Shown: positions 52,124 through 59,120 of the stretch, in pieces | Layout of the letters: every line of letters begins with the position of its first letter | How positions within the stretch are numbered: position 1 is the stretch's first letter | DNA from: Rhizobiaceae bacterium | GTDB lineage: Bacteria; Pseudomonadota; Alphaproteobacteria; Rhizobiales; Rhizobiaceae | DNA length: 59,120 bases | Direction: 5' to 3' | Assembly: GCA_029212415.1 (NCBI GenBank) | Contig: JARGOF010000031.1 | Coordinates: 1 to 59,120, forward strand | Position numbers and translations under genes: made by a program | Notes under the pieces: model-generated | What the model was told of the DNA's origin: nothing | The model's input: only the letters and a program-made list of their open reading frames with translations | Database searches by the model: none

Positions 52124-52822
52124 TCATCTTTTCTCGAGAATTTTCCATACACCGGTGCAGCTTGCGACGGGCCGACCGTCAACCGTGAAATCGCCACGCA
52201 TGAACATCAGCGATCGGGTCGATTTAGAGCATGTCTTGTTTTCATTGACCCACTCTGTTCGTGATCCAGTGAGTCGATCCGACAGGAAGGCGGTAAAGAG
52301 CGATGCTGTCGCATCGGTCGAGACGTCTGACGCAGCGGGCGGCCACTGGTCGCGAACCCTTCGGGCCAGTTGTTTTTTCGCCACTACCTACGTCGTTCCG
52401 CTTGCCCGTACCTTAAGGTACGCGCTTCGCGAACCGACTTGATCCTGACAAAAAAACAACTGGCAGAGTGAATCAATGAAAGCAAGACATGCTCTCTTGA
52501 CTTCAGGTTCAACCTCGACGACATCGCCACACAAAATGGCGTCGAGAAACCGGCAATCGAACTCGATGGTGAACATGGGCAGATTATCGCGTGACCAGCG
52601 GCCTGCGAAGCCAAGCGCTTCATCTGCAAACGACATGACAACGCCACCATGAGCCCGTTCATGTGAGTTGTCGTGACGGCTGTCTGTCTTCATGCAAAAA
52701 CGGACGCGCTTGCCAGCGGGCCGATAATAAAATGGACCTATGTGACGCGAGAAGCTCGTACCCTCCAGGACTTTCCAGCCGTCGCCGGGATGCCATTCTC
52801 CCGCGCTTTCATTTTCGATCAT
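52124..52822 (-). pseudogene. PaaI-type thioesterase interrupted by an insertion
   Basis: The ATG at 52822 overlaps the preceding enoyl-CoA hydratase stop (ATGA). The first ~108 residues are a hotdog thioesterase with the HERAHGGVVMSFADEALG catalytic segment, ending at VVEVEPEVK. A 270-bp palindromic element follows, and the missing C-terminus (STRSLMFMRGDFTVDGR and CTGVWKILEKR) resumes at about 52225 in the same frame, ending at 52124. Translation through the element stops at 52388 after ~35 unrelated residues, so the enzyme is probably inactive. Confidence 0.8.
52226..52495. mobile_element. 270-bp MITE-like palindromic element
   Basis: Terminal inverted repeats of 32 bp with three mismatches lie at 52226-52257 and 52464-52495; both begin AGAGCATGTCTTG read inward. 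Inside are a second 14-bp inverted repeat (GCCAGTTGTTTTTT at 52365-52378 against 52451-52464) and a central palindrome GTACCTTAAGGTAC (52408-52421). There is no coding capacity for a transposase. It splits a thioesterase gene precisely, which marks it as inserted; a clear target duplication is not evident beyond a possible 2-bp AA. Confidence 0.75.
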
Positions 52823-53592
52823 TTAGCCTTCTTTCGCGCAAAAAATGCTGCGATCTGTGCCTTCATTGCCGGCGCGCGGCCCAATTCACCCTGCAGGTCG
52901 CGCTCCATATCGAGCTGCTCATCCAGGTTAAGATGATGACTGGCCTCGATCAATCTTTTTGTCGATGCGACCGCGTCAGGATCGCGGCTCACAAGAATAT
53001 CGCAGATTGACCGGCACTCTGCTTCCAACTGAGCATCATCGACAACTTTCCAGATCAGCCCCCATTCGGACGCACGATCAGCAGAAACTTTCTCGCCCAG
53101 CAACATCATGGCAGATGCCTTGCCGCGCCCCATGGCATACGTCAGGAAGGCGGTATTGCCCGCATCCGGAACAAGCGCGATGCCGACAAAAGGCTCATAA
53201 AAATAGGCTGAACGGGCTGCGACCACGATATCGCAAGCCAACGCGATGCCGACAGAGGCGCCCGCACAAGGCCCATTGACCGCTGCGACAAATGGCAGGC
53301 GCGAGGCACGCATTGCCCGGATAACCGGGTTGAAGTGATTTTCGAGAACATCATCAAGCGCCGGTACATCGTCCGGCGAAATCGTCGAAAGATCATAACC
53401 GGCTCCAAACGCCCTGCCTTCTCCGGTCAGCATCACAGCGCGTACGGACGGATCAGCATCGCAGCGTTTGATGGCCGCCAGCAATTCATCCGCTGTCTGA
53501 TCGCGATAGGCATTGAGTTGCCTGGTCCGGCAAACTGCAATGCACGCCAACCCGTCTGAAATGGTCAGTTTGATATCCGCGTAATCAGCCAT
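52819..53592 (-). CDS. enoyl-CoA hydratase/isomerase family protein
   Basis: 257 residues from the ATG at 53592. Crotonase core: GRAFGAGYDLSTIS (oxyanion), AAVNGPCAGASVGIALACDI and YEPFVGIALVPDAGNTAFL, closest in pattern to PaaG-like isomerases (Asp in the P-x-x-G-x-x-Y-x-L region; neither hydratase Glu is clear). It overlaps the monooxygenase stop by eight bases and the thioesterase start by four. Confidence 0.82.
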   Translation of the reverse strand: MADYADIKLTISDGLACIAVCRTRQLNAYRDQTADELLAAIKRCDADPSVRAVMLTGEGRAFGAGYDLSTISPDDVPALDDVLENHFNPVIRAMRASRLPFVAAVNGPCAGASVGIALACDIVVAARSAYFYEPFVGIALVPDAGNTAFLTYAMGRGKASAMMLLGEKVSADRASEWGLIWKVVDDAQLEAECRSICDILVSRDPDAVASTKRLIEASHHLNLDEQLDMERDLQGELGRAPAMKAQIAAFFARKKAK

Positions 53593-54538
53593 TGCGTCCC
53601 TCAAATCCGGCGGCAGCATATTTGCACGCCTCATCATATTCGTGTTGAAGTCGTGTGCATAAATCGGATGCTGACGGGATATCGGAAATTGCGCCTATTC
53701 CCTGACCGGAGGCCCATAAATCGCGCCAGGGCTTGATATCATCGGTGGTCGACAAATTAAGCTCCGCAGCCGGGGTCAGATCGTCGGGATCGAGACCCGC
53801 TTCGACAAAACTTTCGCGCAGGAAATTGCCGGGAAGGCCGCTCACGCGGGGCGTCAGCACAATATCTTCAGCTTGCCCGGCGACCATCAATTCCTTGTGG
53901 CGCATGGGAGCAGAGCTTTCTTCGGTGGCTAAAAAGCGGCTGCCCATATAGGCCAGGTCTGCACCCATCAATTGTGCCGCGAGGACCTGGTGACCGGTCG
54001 CAACCGCTCCGCCCAGCAGAAGCGTTCCATCAAACAGGCGACGCAGATCCTGCATGAATGCAAATGGATTGAGCGTGCCGGCATGCCCACCAGCGCCATA
54101 GGTCACGGCGATCAATCCATCAGCACCGGCTTCGATCGCTTTTTCGGCAAACTTCATGTTGACGACGTCGTGAAAAACAAGGCCACCATAGTCATGAACA
54201 GCCCTGATCAGATCACGGTTGAGGCCAAGTGATGTGATGACCAATGGCACCTTGTGATCGATGGTTACAGCGAGATCGGCCTCAAGCCGCGCATTGCTGC
54301 GGTGAACGACAATGTTGACGCCGAAGGGCACATCGCAGTCTGCTTCAAACAATGCGCCTTCAATCTGGTCAAGCCAGGCCACATAGCCGTCGGTTCGCCG
54401 CTGGTTCAATACGGGAAAGGTGCCGACAACTCCGGATTTGCAACAGGCGATTACCAGTTCAGGTGTCGACGTCAAAAACATCGGGGAAGCAACAACAGGC
54501 AGAGAAAGTTTGCCTTCCCAACTCTTCGGTAAAGTCAT
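53585..54538 (-). CDS. nitronate monooxygenase-family FMN protein
   Basis: 317 residues, a TIM barrel of the NMO/2-nitropropane dioxygenase family. The N-terminal LPVVASPMFLTSTPELVIA, the catalytic His in YGAGGHAGTLNPF, and the FMN-phosphate segment LLGGAVATGHQVLAAQLMGA are present. These enzymes oxidise nitronates, but many in fatty-acid loci act on other small molecules or as enoyl reductases. It is the first gene of a three-gene operon ending in the broken thioesterase. Confidence 0.84.
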   Translation of the reverse strand: MTLPKSWEGKLSLPVVASPMFLTSTPELVIACCKSGVVGTFPVLNQRRTDGYVAWLDQIEGALFEADCDVPFGVNIVVHRSNARLEADLAVTIDHKVPLVITSLGLNRDLIRAVHDYGGLVFHDVVNMKFAEKAIEAGADGLIAVTYGAGGHAGTLNPFAFMQDLRRLFDGTLLLGGAVATGHQVLAAQLMGADLAYMGSRFLATEESSAPMRHKELMVAGQAEDIVLTPRVSGLPGNFLRESFVEAGLDPDDLTPAAELNLSTTDDIKPWRDLWASGQGIGAISDIPSASDLCTRLQHEYDEACKYAAAGFEGRNG

Positions 54539-54572
54539 GAGCTTGCCGCAAGGTTAGAGGAGATGGAAAAGA

Positions 54573-54594
54573 CACGGGCTCCAAAGAGCCCGTG
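54573..54594 (-). terminator. intrinsic terminator after livK
   Basis: CACGGGCTC and GAGCCCGTG form a 9-bp stem with a CAAA loop, followed on the minus strand by TCTTTTCC and on the plus strand by a T-run. It separates the Liv transporter genes from the monooxygenase operon. Confidence 0.75.
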
Positions 54595-54614
54595 CTGTTT
54601 TTCTTGCTGGCGTT

Positions 54615-55796
54615 CTAGAAGTCCATGAGTTCTGTTACGGCTTTCGACGCACCGGTCTTGGAATCAATCTCCACAACCAGCGTCTCTGTGGCAGCTATGT
54701 GCTTGTCCGACGAGAACGAGATCGGCTGTGTGATGCCATTGGTTTCGAATTTTTCACCCGAAGCCAACTTCTCGGAGATGCATGCACGTGTCAGGTCTTT
54801 TCCGCATGCCTCTGCAGCCTTGAACATGATCAGTGACGCAGCATAGGCCGTCAGTGAATAGCGGCTGAGGCCCTTGAATTCTTCTTCCGTCAGATGCTTC
54901 TTCGCCATCGCTTCAAAATGCTCTGCCCCTTTCGAACCGAGCGGAGAGACATAGTCACCGGAAAAATAGGTGAAGCCTGTCGGCTGCATCAATTTGACGA
55001 TCGGGGTAAGCTGTCCCGTAGGCACCGTGGCGATTTGCAAATCCATCTTGAATTTGGCGGCTTCCTTTGCCATGGCCGGAATTTCAGAAGTCACCCCACC
55101 GGCGATCAGAATGTTGACACCAGCGGCACGCATTTTCAGAATTTCCGCACCGAAATCCTTTTGCCCGCGCTTGAAGGTAAGCGGGTCCGCGTAATCGAGA
55201 TCAAAGTCCTTGATCGAGCGACTGAATGCAGCTTCGACTTGCTTTCCGAAATCATCGTCCTGACGAATGACGCCGATTTTGGGCGTCTTTCCATCCATCT
55301 TGTTCTCGATAATATATTTGATCTCCCCGAAGAGCAGATCCTCATAGGAAGCGCCGATCATGAAGATGGAGGGCTTGACCGGATTGACGGCCGGTTCGTA
55401 TGGCGAAAAGTTTACCATCGTCGGAATTGCCTGCTCCTCCAGAATCGGCAACGTCGCGGCAACACCGGCGCCCGCACCGGTCGTCAGCATGGCAAAGACA
55501 CCCTCGTCAATAAGCTTCTGAAGCGCCTGGACGGTATTGGCAGGCACATAGGCATCGTCTTCATCCTTGATGACGATCTTCCTGCCATTGATGCCGCCCT
55601 TTTCGTTCCATTCGGCAGCAGCGACGGTGTTTCCGTAAATCACCTGATAGGCAAGCGAGGCCGTGACAGGATGGGTAAGCGGCACGATATTGCCGAAAAC
55701 GACCTCGGTATCCGTGACACCCTGTTCGGCCATTGCGCCTGTCGCAAGCAAGCTGACGCCTGCCGCAAGTAGTGCTTTCCTGAATAACATTTTCAT
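54615..55796 (-). CDS. livK: branched-chain-type ABC substrate-binding protein
   Basis: 393 residues from the ATG at 55796, which follows AGGAGA and starts signal peptide KMLFRKALLAAGVSLLATGA. It is a periplasmic-binding-protein type I fold (VVFGNIVPLTHPVTASLAYQ, INGRKIVIKDEDDAYVPANT, VGVIRQDDDFGK-like). LivK-type proteins in catabolic loci often bind aromatic or branched acids rather than amino acids. Genes for the permeases and an acyl-CoA synthetase lie upstream in the same direction. Confidence 0.87.
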   Translation of the reverse strand: MKMLFRKALLAAGVSLLATGAMAEQGVTDTEVVFGNIVPLTHPVTASLAYQVIYGNTVAAAEWNEKGGINGRKIVIKDEDDAYVPANTVQALQKLIDEGVFAMLTTGAGAGVAATLPILEEQAIPTMVNFSPYEPAVNPVKPSIFMIGASYEDLLFGEIKYIIENKMDGKTPKIGVIRQDDDFGKQVEAAFSRSIKDFDLDYADPLTFKRGQKDFGAEILKMRAAGVNILIAGGVTSEIPAMAKEAAKFKMDLQIATVPTGQLTPIVKLMQPTGFTYFSGDYVSPLGSKGAEHFEAMAKKHLTEEEFKGLSRYSLTAYAASLIMFKAAEACGKDLTRACISEKLASGEKFETNGITQPISFSSDKHIAATETLVVEIDSKTGASKAVTELMDF

Positions 55797-55834
55797 TTTG
55801 TTCTCCTCTCGTTGCGTTCTCGTTTCGACCGCAC

Positions 55835-56881
55835 TCAAACGGAAAGCGGCCATCTGCTCCAGTAGCGCTTCATATTGCGCCAAACGCCCATCAGGCCGTC
55901 CGGCTCCAGACGAAGCGTCAGGATTATGACAAGGCCAATCAGAAGGCCTTTGATTTCCAATGCGCCACGCGACAGCACATCGCTTATCCCTGCCGGCAAC
56001 AGGCCAATGGCATCGCCAACGACTTCCGGCAAAAGGATGATAAATACGGCGCCGATAATGGCGCCTGCAACCGAACCGAGGCCACCGACGATGATCATTG
56101 CCAGAGCTTCGATCGCCAGCGTGACCGAAAAAATATCGACATTGATAAAACGGAACTGGAAGGCCATGAGCCCGCCCGCCAAACCAACAATGAACGAAGA
56201 GGCTGCGAAAGCAGTCAATTTGTAGGTCGTCAGGTTGATGCCCATTGCGCGGGCGGCAATATCCTGGTCACGGATTGCATTGAAAGCCCGGCCGACACGT
56301 GTACGCATGATATTGAGAACGCCAAGCGTTACCAGCGCCAGAATGCCGAGACAGAAATAGTACATTGTCGTTGGATCTGCCAGGTCGAAGCCGAAAAGCA
56401 CCGTGTCCTCGATCCGCACGCCGTAGGGGCCGTGGGTGATGGGTTCAGCAAACAGCAGGAACTGGGTGATGATGAAAGAAAAGGCCAGCGTGGTGATCGC
56501 CAGATAGAGCCCCTTCAGCCGCAATGACGGTATGCCGACAAGAAAACTCAGTGCCGCAGCCACAATACCTGCCATCGGCAATGCAAGCTCGGGCGGCCAG
56601 TTGTAGTCCGTAATCAGCAGTCCGGTCGTGTAGCAGCCTGCGGCCAGAAAACCTGACTGTCCAAGCGAAATCTGCCCGGTTGAGCCCGTCAATAGATTAA
56701 GCCCGATCGCCCCGACCGCAGCGATCAGAATACGGATTGCCAGACCAAGGACGAAAAGCCCCGAAAACGCCGGAAGAACAATCATCGCAGCCATCAAGGC
56801 CACGAGCCAGAACCAGACGACCGGATTGTCTGACAACGCGATGTGACGGGGATAGGATTCGATATGGTTTCCCGTACGCAT
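55835..56881 (-). CDS. livM: branched-chain-type ABC permease LivM
   Basis: 348 residues with about nine membrane helices; LivM motifs are LNLLTGSTGQISLGQSGFLA, IRDQDIAARAMGINLTTYK and IIVGGLGSVAGAIIGAV. Its ATG touches the livH stop (one-base overlap). The LivF/LivG ATPase genes are not seen in this window and would lie beyond the right edge or elsewhere. Confidence 0.9.
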   Translation of the reverse strand: MRTGNHIESYPRHIALSDNPVVWFWLVALMAAMIVLPAFSGLFVLGLAIRILIAAVGAIGLNLLTGSTGQISLGQSGFLAAGCYTTGLLITDYNWPPELALPMAGIVAAALSFLVGIPSLRLKGLYLAITTLAFSFIITQFLLFAEPITHGPYGVRIEDTVLFGFDLADPTTMYYFCLGILALVTLGVLNIMRTRVGRAFNAIRDQDIAARAMGINLTTYKLTAFAASSFIVGLAGGLMAFQFRFINVDIFSVTLAIEALAMIIVGGLGSVAGAIIGAVFIILLPEVVGDAIGLLPAGISDVLSRGALEIKGLLIGLVIILTLRLEPDGLMGVWRNMKRYWSRWPLSV

Positions 56882-57753
56882 CAGACACGCTCCAGTTCTT
56901 TTTCACCGAACAGCCCGTAGGGACGAACCATGAGGATGACGATGATGAGGATGAGACCGGAAATCTCCTTGAGTCCATTCCAGACATAACCGGCTGACAG
57001 CTCGCCGATCACGCCGATGATAAGGCCGCCGAAACCCGCTCCGATCGGCGAATCCAGACCACCGAGGATTGCTGCAGGGAAAGACTTGAGGCCGAAATGC
57101 CACATATCCGGCGCCCTGGCGAACAGCACTGAAACCATAACGCCCGCCAAACCCGAAACGATCGCTGATATGGCCCAGGCAAAACTGGACATTCGGCGGC
57201 TGTCGACGCCCATCAACAGCGCTGCTGTCTCATCCTGAGATGTTGCGCGCATCGCCATACCCACACGCGAGAAGCGGAAAAAGGCCCAGGTCATCAAGGA
57301 CACCGCAGCAAACAGGATCAGCACGGCCAATTGCTCGGTCAACAGAAAAACTGGCCCGATCTCAACAACGCCGCCCGAAAAGGGCACGCTGAAACCTTCA
57401 AATTCGTGTCCCCATACGAGGGTCGTCAGACTGCGAAGCGTGATCGCAATTCCAATGGTCACCATCACGATGGCGAAGATCGGCTGGCCGGTCATGGGCC
57501 GAATGAACAATCGTTCGACTGCCATACCGATGAGCGCTGCGAGCACGATGGTGGAGGGAACAAGCAACCAGAAGGGAAACAGCAATGTGTGCGTAAGCGT
57601 CCACGCGGTGTAGGCGACCAGCATCATCACCTCACCCTGCGCGAAATTCAGAACGCCGGTGGTGCGAAAAATGATGGCGAAGGACATGCCGATCAGCCCA
57701 TAGACCGAACCGATCACCAATCCGGACGCAACTAAATTCAGAAACAGGTCCAT
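56881..57753 (-). CDS. livH: branched-chain-type ABC permease LivH
   Basis: 290 residues from the ATG at 57753. About eight helices; LivH motifs are GSVYGLIGMSFAIIFRTTGV, LNFAQGEVMMLVAYTAW, AMRATSQDETAALLMGVDSR and FPAAILGGLDSPIGAGFGGL. It starts seven bases after the acyl-CoA synthetase stop and overlaps livM. Confidence 0.9.
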   Translation of the reverse strand: MDLFLNLVASGLVIGSVYGLIGMSFAIIFRTTGVLNFAQGEVMMLVAYTAWTLTHTLLFPFWLLVPSTIVLAALIGMAVERLFIRPMTGQPIFAIVMVTIGIAITLRSLTTLVWGHEFEGFSVPFSGGVVEIGPVFLLTEQLAVLILFAAVSLMTWAFFRFSRVGMAMRATSQDETAALLMGVDSRRMSSFAWAISAIVSGLAGVMVSVLFARAPDMWHFGLKSFPAAILGGLDSPIGAGFGGLIIGVIGELSAGYVWNGLKEISGLILIIVILMVRPYGLFGEKELERV

Positions 57754-57760
57754 TCGTGCC

Positions 57761-59119
57761 TCACCCTTGATACATCGCGTCGACAAGCGATTTGAATTTC
57801 TCTTCAATCACGGATCGTCGCACCTTCATCGTGGCGGTCACTTCGCCATCGTCGTGGTCGAGTTCCTTTGAAAGCAGTGTGAACTTGCGGATGTTCTCCA
57901 CCCGGGAGAACTCCGTATTGAGTATGTCAATCTCATCGGCGATCAGTTTGCGCACCTCTGCGCGTTCGGAAAGCGATTTGAAATTGGTGTAGGCAAGGCC
58001 TTGCTCCTGCGCCCACTTGCCCACGGTTTCGAAATCAACCTGAATCAATGCCGCCAGGAAATTGCGACGTTCGCCGATCAACACACACTCCCTGATGTAG
58101 GGACTATCCTTGGCGCGGTTCTCGATCAGAGAGGGCGTGATATTTTTCCCGCCCGACGTGATGATGATGTCCTTCTTGCGGTCGGTGACCGCGATCGAAT
58201 TGTCTGACCGGATTTCGCCAATATCACCCGTCTTCAGCCAATCTCCATCGAATGTGGACCTGGTTGCTTGCTCATCGTTCAGATAGCCATTGAAGACGGC
58301 TGGTGAGCGCACCAGAATTTCGCCGTCCTCGGCAATGCGGTGCTCGTAGCCTTCCATCGGCCGCCCGGACAGCCCCTTGCCGGTACAACCCCAATATTGG
58401 GTGTGGGAGATGCCGGAAAGCTCCGTCATGCCGTAGACCTGATAGACCTTGAGCCCGAGCGCCCAGAAAAACTCGAGCACTTCAGGCGATACCGTCGCGC
58501 CGCCGCAGAGCATTGTCCGAGCCTTGTTCAAACCGAGATATTTCTGCAGCGGGCGGAAACAGATCAGCCAGAGCACCAGGAACTGGAGCTGATCTGCCAT
58601 ACTGGCAAAACGGCCACCGTTTTCCTGACGCCGTGCGGCGATTTTCAGGCCAAGGGGAATGCTTCTGTCAATCACCCATTGCTGGAGCCGCGTTGCATCT
58701 TTCTTCTTCACCATGATGGAGTTCTGCATCTTCTCCCAGATGCGCGGTACACCCAGGAAGAAGCTTGGTGAAATTTCCCGCAGGTTTTCGGCGACCGTAT
58801 CGATACTCTCGCCAAAATTGACCGCAGAGCCATGGACAAGCTGCTGAACAGAAGAGCAAAGCCGTTCAGCCACGTGGCACAGGGGCAAATAGCAGACGAC
58901 CTCAATTCCCTTGCCGGCGATGTCATGCCTCTGACCAAGTTTGACCGCACCGAAAATCAGCCCCCGATGAGAAAGCATCGCACCTTTCGGCATAGCGGTG
59001 GTTCCGGACGTGTAGACGATCACTGCGGTATCTTCAGGTTTGACCTCCGCGATGCATCTTTCGAATTCATCGCCGTATTCATCCCGTTTCGACCGGCCGA
59101 GTTCGAGAACCTCATCGAA
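57761..59119 (-). CDS. long-chain acyl-CoA synthetase, 5'-truncated by window edge
   Basis: The frame is open to the right edge; 452 residues of the C-terminal part are visible. AMP-binding motifs are VIVYTSGTTAMPKGAMLSH, YQVYGMTELSGISHTQYWG, LKTGDIGEIRSDNSI and DRKKDIIITSGGKNITPSL. It belongs to the long-chain/bubblegum-like ACSL group (FLGVPRIWEKMQ motif). It likely activates the acid imported by the LivKMH system encoded directly downstream. Confidence 0.87.
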   Translation of the reverse strand, partial: FDEVLELGRSKRDEYGDEFERCIAEVKPEDTAVIVYTSGTTAMPKGAMLSHRGLIFGAVKLGQRHDIAGKGIEVVCYLPLCHVAERLCSSVQQLVHGSAVNFGESIDTVAENLREISPSFFLGVPRIWEKMQNSIMVKKKDATRLQQWVIDRSIPLGLKIAARRQENGGRFASMADQLQFLVLWLICFRPLQKYLGLNKARTMLCGGATVSPEVLEFFWALGLKVYQVYGMTELSGISHTQYWGCTGKGLSGRPMEGYEHRIAEDGEILVRSPAVFNGYLNDEQATRSTFDGDWLKTGDIGEIRSDNSIAVTDRKKDIIITSGGKNITPSLIENRAKDSPYIRECVLIGERRNFLAALIQVDFETVGKWAQEQGLAYTNFKSLSERAEVRKLIADEIDILNTEFSRVENIRKFTLLSKELDHDDGEVTATMKVRRSVIEEKFKSLVDAMYQG

Positions 59120-59120
59120 G

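Overview
The window looks like the chromosome of an alphaproteobacterium, most likely Hyphomicrobiales (Rhizobiales). The reasons are the UgpBAEC-type glycerol-3-phosphate transporter, several solute-binding-protein transporters (ABC and TRAP), DUF849, AtuA and acyl-CoA enzymes, a small conserved protein divergent from a Crp/Fnr regulator, and FnrN/FixK-like boxes. This placement is an inference from gene content; no rRNA or tRNA gene is present.

Region 1 (1-6.2 kb) is mobile-element rich. It starts inside a TPR protein made of near-identical 46-residue repeats. A truncated IS110 transposase gene follows, then four copies (two intact, one frameshifted, one decayed) of a REP-associated tyrosine (HUH/Y1) transposase element of about 730 bp with conserved inverted ends. 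A membrane/coiled-coil protein and a small membrane protein lie between the copies. Region 2 (6.4-14.5 kb) is accessory: Dps, a small stress-type protein, a MarR regulator with a MacAB-like efflux pump of different base composition, a HipBA module with an operator array, and a DUF922 putative protease.

Region 3 (14.5-34.6 kb) carries a ugpBAEC operon, a glycine-betaine-type ABC transporter, a Crp/Fnr regulator, an AMP-forming acyl-CoA synthetase, a membrane AraC regulator divergent from an alpha/beta hydrolase, and a broken adenylate cyclase. It continues with a Tat-exported dioxygenase-fold protein and its ferric-reductase-like partner, an arsR-permease-thioredoxin operon under a perfect FNR-type box, a bicarbonate transporter pair SbtA/SbtB, and a TetR-YciI pair.

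Region 4 (35-59 kb) is catabolic. A DctPQM TRAP transporter and a beta-keto acid cleavage enzyme diverge from a GntR regulator. A TetR regulator then precedes a large acyl-CoA degradation locus resembling acyclic terpene utilisation (Atu): acyl-CoA dehydrogenase plus a DECR-like SDR on one strand; on the other, enoyl-CoA hydratase, AtuA, a biotin-dependent acyl-CoA carboxylase whose alpha subunit is split in two genes, a DsbA/HCCA-isomerase-like protein, a transglutaminase-like protein and a thiolase. A palindrome ATGAA-N5-TTCAT lies upstream of both the TetR gene and the divergent catabolic operons. Next come a nitronate monooxygenase/enoyl-CoA hydratase/thioesterase operon, with the thioesterase split by a 270-bp MITE-like palindromic insertion, and a LivKMH transporter with a long-chain acyl-CoA synthetase that runs off the right edge. 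The likely logic is import of a branched acid, CoA activation, dehydrogenation, carboxylation and hydration, then thiolysis.
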